This document shows positions 1 to 5,510 of a DNA stretch of 6,101 nucleotides, in pieces. The notes under the pieces are model-generated. The model did no database searches. It worked only from the letters and a program-made list of their open reading frames with translations, and was not told the DNA's origin. The position numbers and the translations under genes were made by a program. This DNA comes from Microcaldota archaeon (lineage in GTDB: Archaea; Micrarchaeota; Micrarchaeia; Anstonellales; Bilamarchaeaceae), in assembly GCA_013331535.1 (NCBI GenBank), contig DUGF01000067.1, forward strand, positions 16,942-23,042, read 5' to 3'. The number at the start of each line of letters is the position of its first letter. Positions within the stretch are counted from its first letter, which is position 1.

Positions 1-78
1 AAGTTGGACATATATCTGTCATTATCTAAAAACATATTAATATTTTACGGTTTTGATAAAAAATCACCAAGAAGGAAT

Positions 79-86
79 TATATACA
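79..86 (+). promoter_or_regulatory. Possible TATA box for the methyltransferase gene
   Basis: TATATAC sits in an A+T-rich stretch upstream of ATG 118. With archaeal spacing of roughly 25 bases, transcription would begin close to the ribosome site near 105-110, leaving almost no leader. The whole upstream stretch is A+T-rich, so a chance match is likely. Confidence 0.2.
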
Positions 87-107
87 ACTTTCTACAACAA
101 ATAACTT

Positions 108-114
108 GGTGATC
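108..114 (+). promoter_or_regulatory. Ribosome binding site of the methyltransferase gene
   Basis: GGTGATC matches the 3' part of the consensus GGAGGTGATC and lies three bases before ATG 118. It decides the start choice. The GGTGAT bases are also one arm of an inverted repeat with 63-71, described among the findings. Confidence 0.6.
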
Positions 115-117
115 AAG

Positions 118-882
118 ATGAAATGCAAACTATTCAATTGTTTCCGCAGAAAAGCCGTACAGCAAGCGGTTCGCGCGTTTTCAACAGCACCCGGAGAACT
201 TGATACATACCAGCAAGCCGAGCGTAGAGAAAAGGAACAAATTCCTGAATCTGAAATTCGTGCTCATTGGGATACTCGCGCACAAAGGCCGGGTTTGCAG
301 AGTGTTATGTCTGCCAGACATAGCCTTGAGGAGAATGAACGTGAATCATCGAGGTTTGAATGTGCAGTAATTGATTTCCTGAAAGGTTACATAGAAAATA
401 AAACCATATTTGAATTGGGGGTTGGCATAGGCCGGTTTACCAAATTGCTGGCTTCTGCAGCAGCCCGAGTTGTTGGATGCGACCTCTCACCAATAATGCT
501 TGAACAAGCAAGACGAAATCTTGAAGGTCTTAGTAATGTTCAATTGCACCAAGGTAAAATAACAGAAATTCCGCTTGCCCATGGAGAACGATTTGATTTG
601 GTTTTTGATTCTATAGTATTACTCCATATCCTTTCTCCAACAGAACTTCGAGCAACTATCCAGAGAATGATAGATTTGAGCGACAGAATATTTATCGCAG
701 AACATACATACGAAGGTCCAAACTTTCCAATATCAAAATATTCCATTCTAAGGACTCCGAAAGAGTATGAGGAACTCTTCGCACCATATAAATTAATCAA
801 GAAGCAAACGCATTACTGCGCTGGTGATACGTTTACCTTGATGCTATTTGAGCGTGAATCAAGATCTCTGATTCTCGATTGA
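118..882 (+). CDS. Class I SAM-dependent methyltransferase, substrate unknown
   Basis: This 254-residue protein has a Rossmann-type methyltransferase core from about residue 95 to 200. Motif I is ELGVGIGR (residues 99-106), the glycine-rich loop that binds S-adenosylmethionine. The strand after it ends in GCDLS, where Asp122 is the expected ribose-binding acid. A FDLVFDSIVLLHIL segment (159-172) fits strand 4 and the following helix. The first 80 residues are basic and polar and not recognised; no signal peptide or membrane segment is evident. The family methylates small molecules, lipids, sugars or proteins, and the sequence does not say which. I chose ATG 118 because GGTGATC lies four bases after which the codon begins (108-114). 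The frame is open to the left window edge, so a longer N-terminus, for example from TTG at position 4, is possible. The next gene is about 100 to 150 bases away on the same strand and appears to have its own promoter. Confidence 0.85.
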   Translation: MKCKLFNCFRRKAVQQAVRAFSTAPGELDTYQQAERREKEQIPESEIRAHWDTRAQRPGLQSVMSARHSLEENERESSRFECAVIDFLKGYIENKTIFELGVGIGRFTKLLASAAARVVGCDLSPIMLEQARRNLEGLSNVQLHQGKITEIPLAHGERFDLVFDSIVLLHILSPTELRATIQRMIDLSDRIFIAEHTYEGPNFPISKYSILRTPKEYEELFAPYKLIKKQTHYCAGDTFTLMLFERESRSLILD

Positions 883-913
883 CTTTTCCGAATTTCGTAA
901 TTTGGGACGCACC

Positions 914-921
914 TTTATATA
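914..921 (+). promoter_or_regulatory. TATA-box-like promoter of the unknown gene cluster
   Basis: TTTATATA at 914-921, followed by a second TTTATATC at 922-929, matches the archaeal TATA-box consensus. It lies in the only real gap on the + strand, between the methyltransferase stop and the helix-turn-helix gene. Archaeal spacing would put the transcript start near 940-947, ahead of every candidate start codon of the next gene. The bases just upstream (ACGCACC) are not purine-rich, so there is no clear BRE. The rest of the gap (883-913 and 930-978) shows no gene or strong hairpin. Confidence 0.5.
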
Positions 922-978
922 TTTATATCTTCCCTAAACACTACTTAATAGCTAAAGCCTTCCGATGCGTTGGCACAG

Positions 979-1413
979 ATGGAGTGCTATAAGAAAAAGA
1001 GAAAAATAAAAAAAACAAACGGGGTGAAAAAATGGGAAAGAAGCCGAAAGGGTGTTGTCGGTTGGAACCATCAAAAGGGTGGTGTGAAATCCAGCAATAG
1101 TTCAGTTTTTGGCAGAGGTTGTGCCAGCGAAAAACAAGTCAGTGAGAATCAAGTAGAATCTAGTTTTGAAAGGAAATATAAACCTGACAATGGGTCAGGC
1201 GGGCAAGTATTTGATGAAACTAATCAAGTATTTGAGGATAACAAAGTCGGAAGGCCCAATTGTATGGATGTAGAGAAGCGAGAAAAACTTCTTGAGGTAT
1301 ATTATAGCCGGCCGTATTCTCTAAGGAAGCTTGCAGTCATGTTTGGAGTGTCCAGAATGACTGTTTGGCGCGTTGTACAGGAGTTTGGTCAGGCACCGAA
1401 CTTTGTTTTGTAG
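979..1413 (+). CDS. Small DNA-binding protein with a C-terminal Hin-resolvase-like helix-turn-helix
   Basis: From ATG 979 this frame gives 144 residues. The C-terminal part, 1249-1389, starts with a GRP tripeptide and continues into a helical domain whose second and third helices read SLRKLAVMFGVSRMTVWRVV. This pattern, a GRP minor-groove arm followed by a three-helix unit with a Ser-Arg-x-Thr-Val recognition helix, resembles the DNA-binding domain of Hin-family serine recombinases. No recombinase catalytic domain precedes it. The first 90 residues are Lys-rich, then polar, with a tandem QVFDETN/QVFEDNK repeat, and look disordered. The start is unsure: ATG 979 and TTG 970 lack a ribosome site, GTG 1024 and GTG 1084 are alternatives, and the best site points to ATG 1032 in another frame. 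The protein may regulate its own cluster, by position only; the next gene's ribosome site overlaps this stop codon. Confidence 0.55.
   Translation: MECYKKKRKIKKTNGVKKWERSRKGVVGWNHQKGGVKSSNSSVFGRGCASEKQVSENQVESSFERKYKPDNGSGGQVFDETNQVFEDNKVGRPNCMDVEKREKLLEVYYSRPYSLRKLAVMFGVSRMTVWRVVQEFGQAPNFVL
1021..1027 (+). promoter_or_regulatory. Strong ribosome binding site upstream of ATG 1032
   Basis: GGGGTGA with four bases to ATG 1032 follows the same GGTGA pattern as the other starts here. It lies inside the 979-1413 reading frame, which is unusual for an internal coding position and argues that the A-rich stretch 991-1020 is untranslated leader. Confidence 0.5.
1032..1100 (+). CDS. 22-codon ORF with the strongest start signal in the leader: leader peptide or true N-terminus of the next frame
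   Basis: GGGGTGA at 1021-1027 lies four bases before ATG 1032, the best ribosome site and spacing around this gene. The frame encodes 22 residues, starting MGKKPKGCCRLEPSKGWCEI, with three cysteines, and ends at TAG 1098-1100. It lies fully inside the other-frame N-terminal region of the helix-turn-helix gene. Skipping one base before 1098 would fuse it to that protein and replace its odd Lys-rich beginning with a normal-looking one. It is therefore either a leader peptide, the real start of the helix-turn-helix protein before a frameshift (programmed, mutational or from assembly), or a coincidence. I do not recognise the peptide. Confidence 0.35.
   Translation: MGKKPKGCCRLEPSKGWCEIQQ
1204..1235 (+). 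repeat. Tandem 21-base repeat inside the helix-turn-helix gene
   Basis: CAAGTATTTGA occurs at 1204-1214 and again at 1225-1235, a period of 21 bases or seven codons. It encodes QVFDETN followed by QVFEDNK in the linker before the DNA-binding domain. The in-frame period supports this reading frame as coding. Confidence 0.7.
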
Positions 1414-1417
1414 GTGA
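1413..1417 (+). promoter_or_regulatory. Ribosome binding site of the 200-residue protein, overlapping the upstream stop
   Basis: GGTGA begins on the last base of the TAG that ends the helix-turn-helix gene and is four bases before ATG 1422. It selects ATG 1422 over an earlier in-frame start at 1365 that would overlap the upstream gene, and it suggests coupled translation. Confidence 0.65.
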
Positions 1418-1421
1418 GAAT

Positions 1422-2024
1422 ATGGTAGCTATAGTGGTAAGACAAGAAGTTGGACGGTCTCCGGCAGAATCTGCTGGGCGTGCTTGCGGAACAGCTTGCG
1501 GAATACGAACCCAAACTCCGTCGTTCTCACGATTGGCGACTTTACTTGATCGTAGTGCCAAGGAACGCGGAACCGAACCTGTTCCGGAATTGCATTTTAC
1601 CAATACCGGACCAGATGACAAGCTAAGACGAGAGGTTATGGGCGTTGTTGAATCCGGGTATGTAGTATCTCTAACCCGCGTGCAAGTACAATCTGCACTG
1701 GATAGGGCATTCGATGAGTTTGTTGGCTTCCTTGTAAGAGTCACCAAAGAAGAGATGGTTGTTTCAACAGAGCTTGGTGCGTACCACTCGGCCCATGCGG
1801 TGAGTCTTGTTTCGGCTGATCCGGAGGATTCATTTGAACCGTTAAATGCATTTGGAGAAGGGCGAAGATCTGTTCGTGGCGACACACTTGTTGCAAGAGT
1901 TCATTCTCAAGCGCAAGATGTTTATTTATATACTCCAAAAGGAGTTGAAGTAACAGATGGCGGACAGAAAGTCGTTCCATGGAAAGTAGCGCTTGAAGCA
2001 GCTCTTGGTGAGGTGGTTCACTAG
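1422..2024 (+). CDS. Hypothetical protein, 200 residues, second gene of the unknown cluster
   Basis: I do not recognise this protein. Residues 1-55 are rich in Ala, Gly, Arg and Ser and include RACGTACGIR (20-29), a four-residue duplication with two cysteines. Residues 56-200 look like a mixed alpha/beta fold: a short strand around LHFTNT, a helix-rich part SALDRAFDEFVGFLVRVTKE (91-110), then alternating strands including DTLVARVHSQAQDVYLYTP (154-172) and a final helix WKVALEAALGEVV. There is no signal peptide or membrane helix, so it is probably cytosolic. The gene sits eight bases after the helix-turn-helix gene and its stop touches the next ATG, so it is very likely co-translated with both. 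A long antisense frame over it has no ribosome site and an antisense-like Ser/Thr/Pro-rich composition. Coding is well supported by context; function is unknown. Confidence 0.7.
   Translation: MVAIVVRQEVGRSPAESAGRACGTACGIRTQTPSFSRLATLLDRSAKERGTEPVPELHFTNTGPDDKLRREVMGVVESGYVVSLTRVQVQSALDRAFDEFVGFLVRVTKEEMVVSTELGAYHSAHAVSLVSADPEDSFEPLNAFGEGRRSVRGDTLVARVHSQAQDVYLYTPKGVEVTDGGQKVVPWKVALEAALGEVVH
2011..2016 (+). promoter_or_regulatory. Ribosome binding site of the 142-residue protein
   Basis: AGGTGG lies inside the last codons of the upstream gene, eight bases before ATG 2025. The preceding GGTGA (2007-2011) extends the match. This supports the start that abuts the upstream stop codon. Confidence 0.6.
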
Positions 2025-2453
2025 ATGGCGTTGGCAGTATTATCAAGACCTTTAGGAGCAGAATTGTGCCGCAGGCGCGGTGGTGCGCAAGCAAGTGCAC
2101 GTGAATCTTCTGTTCATTCACTTGGCGAAACCCAGTGCGGCACATTTTCTTTTGTTTTTATTTCCTCAAGCGATCAAAGGAATCCGGTAACCCTGTCGGG
2201 AAAAAGGCGTGAGGATGGTGCATACCTTTTATTAAATGGAACCGGGAAGGTAACTGGAGTTTTGATTCCCATAAAACATGGGGGTGAACTTGAAGAAGCA
2301 AGGAAATCCGGAGCTGAGATTTGGGGGTCAATGGACACTTTTGCAGAATGTCTTTCAGATGGATCTATTTGCCTGATAAAAGGAATTAATCCCCATTTGT
2401 TTCAGCAGCATTTTGTCCTTAAAAGAGGCGTTTACAAAGATTCTGAACAATAA
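2025..2453 (+). CDS. Hypothetical protein, 142 residues, third gene of the unknown cluster
   Basis: I do not recognise this protein. The first 35 residues are rich in Ala, Arg, Gly and Ser (for example ELCRRRGGAQASARESS) and may be flexible. From residue 37 the pattern looks like a compact beta-rich domain: TFSFVFISS (40-48), then YLLLNGTGKVTGVLIPI (67-83), a helix ELEEARKSGAEIW (88-100), and SICLIKGINPHLF (114-126). Four cysteines (15, 38, 109, 116) are spread out and do not form an obvious metal-binding pair. The ATG directly follows the TAG of the previous gene, with AGGTGG at 2011-2016 eight bases upstream, inside the end of that gene. This junction is a strong sign of translational coupling. 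No membrane segment is seen. It may act with its two neighbours in a complex, which is inference from the gene order alone. Confidence 0.7.
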   Translation: MALAVLSRPLGAELCRRRGGAQASARESSVHSLGETQCGTFSFVFISSSDQRNPVTLSGKRREDGAYLLLNGTGKVTGVLIPIKHGGELEEARKSGAEIWGSMDTFAECLSDGSICLIKGINPHLFQQHFVLKRGVYKDSEQ

Positions 2454-2455
2454 TT

Positions 2456-2462
2456 GAGAGGT
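2456..2462 (+). promoter_or_regulatory. Ribosome binding site of the 162-residue protein
   Basis: GAGAGGTG follows the TAA at 2451-2453 and stands six bases before ATG 2469. It favours ATG 2469 over the in-frame TTG at 2454, which would lie upstream of the site. Confidence 0.65.
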
Positions 2463-2468
2463 GTTTAT

Positions 2469-2957
2469 ATGGCAGTAAGCAGTCTAGTTGCAAAAACCGA
2501 TCCGCGTTCCGCGGATAATCCTGGAAATCGTGGAGTTGTAGTCGCGCGTGCGGTTCAAAACAAAACTCCGTTATGGGATTTGGTTGAAAAATATCACGGA
2601 TTGGGTGCTTCTCCAGATGAACGGGCGCAAAAAGATGGTTTGCGGCATGTTTTTCTTGATGTACTGCGAACTGCGCTTGAACTTTCAAGAGTTCCAAAAA
2701 CGCAGGGCGGTATGGGTGCGTTGACTCCTGAATATTCTCGTGGGCGTGAACGTTTATTGTTATCTGGAATTTCACAGGAGTTTCTGGAAACTATTACTCC
2801 ATTGCAATTAACAAGAATGCAGGCAGCAGTTTTATTCGGGACAGAAATGTCGCGAACAGGGAAATTTATGTCTGTTTCCAGAGAATATCTTCGTTATCTA
2901 ATCACTGATTTTGAGGCGTGTTCCCAGCGTCCAGTTGCGGTTCCCCAGAATTTGTAG
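2469..2957 (+). CDS. Hypothetical helical protein, 162 residues, last gene of the unknown cluster
   Basis: I do not recognise this protein. After a polar N-terminus (residues 1-24), most of it looks alpha-helical: TPLWDLVEKYHGL (33-45), GLRHVFLDVLRTALELSRV (57-75), ISQEFLETITPLQLTRMQAAVLF (101-123) and [13 protein letters not shown] (138-150). No catalytic motif, signal peptide or membrane helix stands out; a helical adaptor or DNA-binding role is possible but unproven. ATG 2469 follows a good ribosome site, 15 bases after the previous stop. The last 18 codons overlap the 3' end of gyrA on the other strand, so residues [12 protein letters not shown] are read from DNA that also encodes the GyrA tail. 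A 7-bp hairpin (2500-2516) lies just after the start codon. Confidence 0.7.
   Translation: MAVSSLVAKTDPRSADNPGNRGVVVARAVQNKTPLWDLVEKYHGLGASPDERAQKDGLRHVFLDVLRTALELSRVPKTQGGMGALTPEYSRGRERLLLSGISQEFLETITPLQLTRMQAAVLFGTEMSRTGKFMSVSREYLRYLITDFEACSQRPVAVPQNL
2500..2516. repeat. Perfect 7-bp inverted repeat with 3-base loop
   Basis: ATCCGCG at 2500-2506 and CGCGGAT at 2510-2516 are exact reverse complements around TTC. The stem is G+C-rich in a moderately A+T-rich region and would form a stable mRNA hairpin about 30 bases after ATG 2469. It could slow early translation or be a protein-binding site; a coding coincidence is also possible. Confidence 0.5.
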
Positions 2958-5496
2958 TATTTTTACCGCTCGGTTCATCGTTCTGTTGCACAGCACCATT
3001 CGATTGCGCATCATCTATCTCTTTCTCGCTTTTCAGAACCGCAAAGCTAGCCACTTTCTCTCCAGTAGTTTCATCAAGTCGTATAATTCGCACACCCTGT
3101 GTATTTCTTCCTATTACTGAAATTCCGCTCATCGGCACGCGTATTGTCTGGCCTTTTGAACTTATGATTATCGCTTCGTAATCATCGCTTACTGTTTTAA
3201 CCCCAATAACCTTTCCGTTTCGCCCTTCAGTTTTTATGCTGATTACTCCGCTTCCACCTCTTCCCTGCGCGCGATATTCTTCAATCGGAGTTCTTTTTCC
3301 GTATCCATTCTCTGTGATAGTCAATATTGAAGGCATGTTGCAGATGGTGATGCCAACTACTGCATCTTCTCCTTCCTTGAACCGTATTCCTATAACTCCT
3401 TGTCCGGTTCTTCCAAGTTCGCGTGCATCAAGCTCGTTGAATCGTATTGCCTGCCCATTCTTTGTTGCAACTAAAAGGTCTTGTTTTCCATCTGTTTTCA
3501 CGACTTCCACAAGTCTGTCCCCTTCTTTCAGGGTTATGGCAATTATTCCACCATTTCTTGGCCTTGAAAAGTTGTCCAAAGAAATTCTTTTGATTATTCC
3601 ATTCTTTGTTATCATTGAAAGGAATTCCTTTTCGCTAAACGCGTCTACGGATATCCAGGAGGTTATCCGTTCTCCGTGTCCTACGCCTTCTCCTTTTGGA
3701 GTTTGCATTTCCACTAGATTAACGAGTGGTTTTCCTGTGGAATATCTACCGGTTTCAGGAATTTCATATGTTTTCATCCAGTAAACGCGTCCTTTATCCG
3801 AGAAGATCAGAAGATAGTTATGGTTTCGCGTAACCAGTATATCTGTTATAGTATCCTCTTCCTTTGTTTCCGCTCCGATAACTCCTTTTCCACCCCTTCT
3901 TTGAGAACGGTATTCATCAAGACTCACACGTTTTACATATCCGCGATTACTTATCATTATTACGACTTCGTCGTTTGGTATGAGTGCTTCTGTGGTTCGT
4001 TCGCCTTCGACCTCTATTATCTCAGTTCTTCGTTTGTCATTGTATTTTTGTTTTATTTCGAGCAGTTCGTCCTTTATTATTTTCATTACCTTTGAAACGT
4101 CTGAAAGTATGTCCTTCAACCATGCGATGGTTTTCTGGAGCTCTGTAAACTCATCATCTATTTTCTTTCTTTCAAGAGAAATAAGTTTCTGCAGTTTCAT
4201 ATCAAGTATGGCGTTTGCCTGTTTTTCGCTGAGCGAGTATTTGTTCATAAGTCCTGCACGCGCATCTGCAACATCCTTTGAAGCTTTGAGGAATGGTACA
4301 ATCTCATCTATGTTCTCAAGCGCCTTTCGCAATCCTTCAAGTATGTGCGCCCGTTCTTCCGCGATTTTCAATTCAAATATGCAGCGTTTTGTCACAACTT
4401 CTTTTCTGAATTCAACGAATTGTTTGAGCATTTCGTATATTCCAAGAACTTTCGGTTCCTTGCCAACAAGTACTAGGTTGATTATTCCGAATGTTGTTTC
4501 GAGTTGCGTGTGTGCGTAGAGTTGGTTAAGCACCACTTCCGGGTTTGCATCGCGCTTAAGTTCCACGATTACTTCCATTCCATCTTTGTCCGATCTGTCG
4601 TGTACTCCGCTTATTCCTTCAATTCTTTTGTCCCGTACTGCCTCGGCTATCTTTTCAATAATCGCGGTTTTTGTGACCTGGTAGGGGATTTCCGTTATGG
4701 ATATGACTGTTTTCGCTGCTTTTGTTTTGGTACTTGTTTCTCCGTTTTCCCCTGATTTTTGTCCTTTAATTTCTGCTTTTCCGCGTACGCGGAGTATTCC
4801 TCGACCAGTTTTGTATGCGGATTGTATTCCTGCTCTTCCAACAATCACTCCGCCAGTTGGAAAATCCGGTCCTGTGATACTGTGAATTATTGCATTCTCG
4901 TCTGCTCCATCTATGATTGCAGCAGCGGCATCGCAAATTTCTCCAAGATTGTGAGGTGGGATGTTTGTTGCCATGCCTACTGCAATTCCAGATGACCCAT
5001 TGATAAGAAGATTAGGAATGCGGGATGGAAGAACAGTAGGTTCCTTTAAGGTTCCGTCAAAATTCGGAACAAAACCAACGGTTTCTTTGTCTATATCCGA
5101 AAGTATTTCCTCAGTGATTCTCTTCATTCTGCATTCTGTGTATCTCATTGCAGCAGCATTATCGCCATCAACGCTACCGAAATTTCCTTGACCATCAACT
5201 AACACATAACGCAACGAAAACGGCTGCGCCATTCTGACAAGTGTATCATAAATCGCCACGTCCCCGTGCGGATGAAATTTTCCTAAAATTTCTCCGACTA
5301 TTCTTGCACTCTTCTTGTATGGCTTGTCATGTGTGTTGCTTAATTCGTACATTCCGAAAAGAATTCTTCTATGCACGGGTTTCAATCCATCCCGTACATC
5401 TGGAATAGCCCTTCCAACGATTACGCTCATCGCATAGTCCATGTATGACTCGCGCATGTCGTTTTCAATCGGCCGTTCTTCAATTTTTTCTACCAT
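2902..5496 (-). CDS. gyrA: DNA gyrase subunit A
   Basis: GyrA cuts and rejoins both DNA strands in the A2B2 gyrase, which uses ATP to add negative supercoils. At 864 residues it is close to the usual 820-880. The N-terminal winged-helix and tower domains (about 1-500) carry the [20 protein letters not shown] signature (21-40) and the catalytic Tyr119 after Arg118 in AAMRYTE. The coiled-coil arm (about 360-490) ends before a C-terminal beta-pinwheel (about 505-820). The GyrA box QRRGGKG at 532-538, needed for DNA wrapping, marks it as gyrase, not ParC. Val80 occupies the position of E. coli Ser83. A polar stretch at 244-262 is roughly ten residues longer than I expect from B. subtilis GyrA. 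The final 40 residues are acidic, polar and apparently disordered. ATG 5496 is 14 bases after the gyrB stop, with GGTG upstream, so the two genes form an operon. Its 3' end overlaps the convergent cluster by 56 bases. Confidence 0.98.
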   Translation of the reverse strand: MVEKIEERPIENDMRESYMDYAMSVIVGRAIPDVRDGLKPVHRRILFGMYELSNTHDKPYKKSARIVGEILGKFHPHGDVAIYDTLVRMAQPFSLRYVLVDGQGNFGSVDGDNAAAMRYTECRMKRITEEILSDIDKETVGFVPNFDGTLKEPTVLPSRIPNLLINGSSGIAVGMATNIPPHNLGEICDAAAAIIDGADENAIIHSITGPDFPTGGVIVGRAGIQSAYKTGRGILRVRGKAEIKGQKSGENGETSTKTKAAKTVISITEIPYQVTKTAIIEKIAEAVRDKRIEGISGVHDRSDKDGMEVIVELKRDANPEVVLNQLYAHTQLETTFGIINLVLVGKEPKVLGIYEMLKQFVEFRKEVVTKRCIFELKIAEERAHILEGLRKALENIDEIVPFLKASKDVADARAGLMNKYSLSEKQANAILDMKLQKLISLERKKIDDEFTELQKTIAWLKDILSDVSKVMKIIKDELLEIKQKYNDKRRTEIIEVEGERTTEALIPNDEVVIMISNRGYVKRVSLDEYRSQRRGGKGVIGAETKEEDTITDILVTRNHNYLLIFSDKGRVYWMKTYEIPETGRYSTGKPLVNLVEMQTPKGEGVGHGERITSWISVDAFSEKEFLSMITKNGIIKRISLDNFSRPRNGGIIAITLKEGDRLVEVVKTDGKQDLLVATKNGQAIRFNELDARELGRTGQGVIGIRFKEGEDAVVGITICNMPSILTITENGYGKRTPIEEYRAQGRGGSGVISIKTEGRNGKVIGVKTVSDDYEAIIISSKGQTIRVPMSGISVIGRNTQGVRIIRLDETTGEKVASFAVLKSEKEIDDAQSNGAVQQNDEPSGKNTTNSGEPQLDAGNTPQNQ
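2960..2964 (+). terminator. Short T run after the unknown cluster, possible terminator
   Basis: Five T residues begin three bases after the TAG of the last cluster gene. Archaeal intrinsic termination relies mainly on T runs, but five is short and this one lies inside gyrA on the opposite strand, with no hairpin before it. Confidence 0.2.
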
Positions 5497-5504
5497 GTTT
5501 CAAG

Positions 5505-5508
5505 CACC
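5505..5508 (-). promoter_or_regulatory. Ribosome binding site of gyrA
   Basis: On the minus strand GGTG lies eight bases before the gyrA ATG, within the 14-base gap after the gyrB stop. It is weaker than the sites on the + strand; coupling to gyrB translation probably helps. Confidence 0.45.
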
Positions 5509-5510
5509 GG

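Noticed and set aside
1183..1199. Inverted repeat CCTGAC / GTCAGG with a 5-base loop
   Set aside because: A 6-bp stem inside the HTH reading frame with no T run or nearby start; expected by chance at this length.
1568..1586. Inverted repeat CGGAAC / GTTCCG with a 7-base loop
   Set aside because: Internal to the 200-residue gene, short, and not next to any start or stop codon; no reason to call it a site.
1337..1885. Long minus-strand frame of 182 codons opposite the 200-residue protein
   Set aside because: It has a Ser/Thr/Pro/Arg-rich antisense-like composition, no clear ribosome site, and conflicts with a + strand gene that is tightly coupled to both neighbours.
3236..3784. Long + strand frames opposite gyrA and gyrB (for example 182 codons here)
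   Set aside because: They lie antisense to strongly conserved gyrase coding sequence and have no ribosome sites or recognisable domains.
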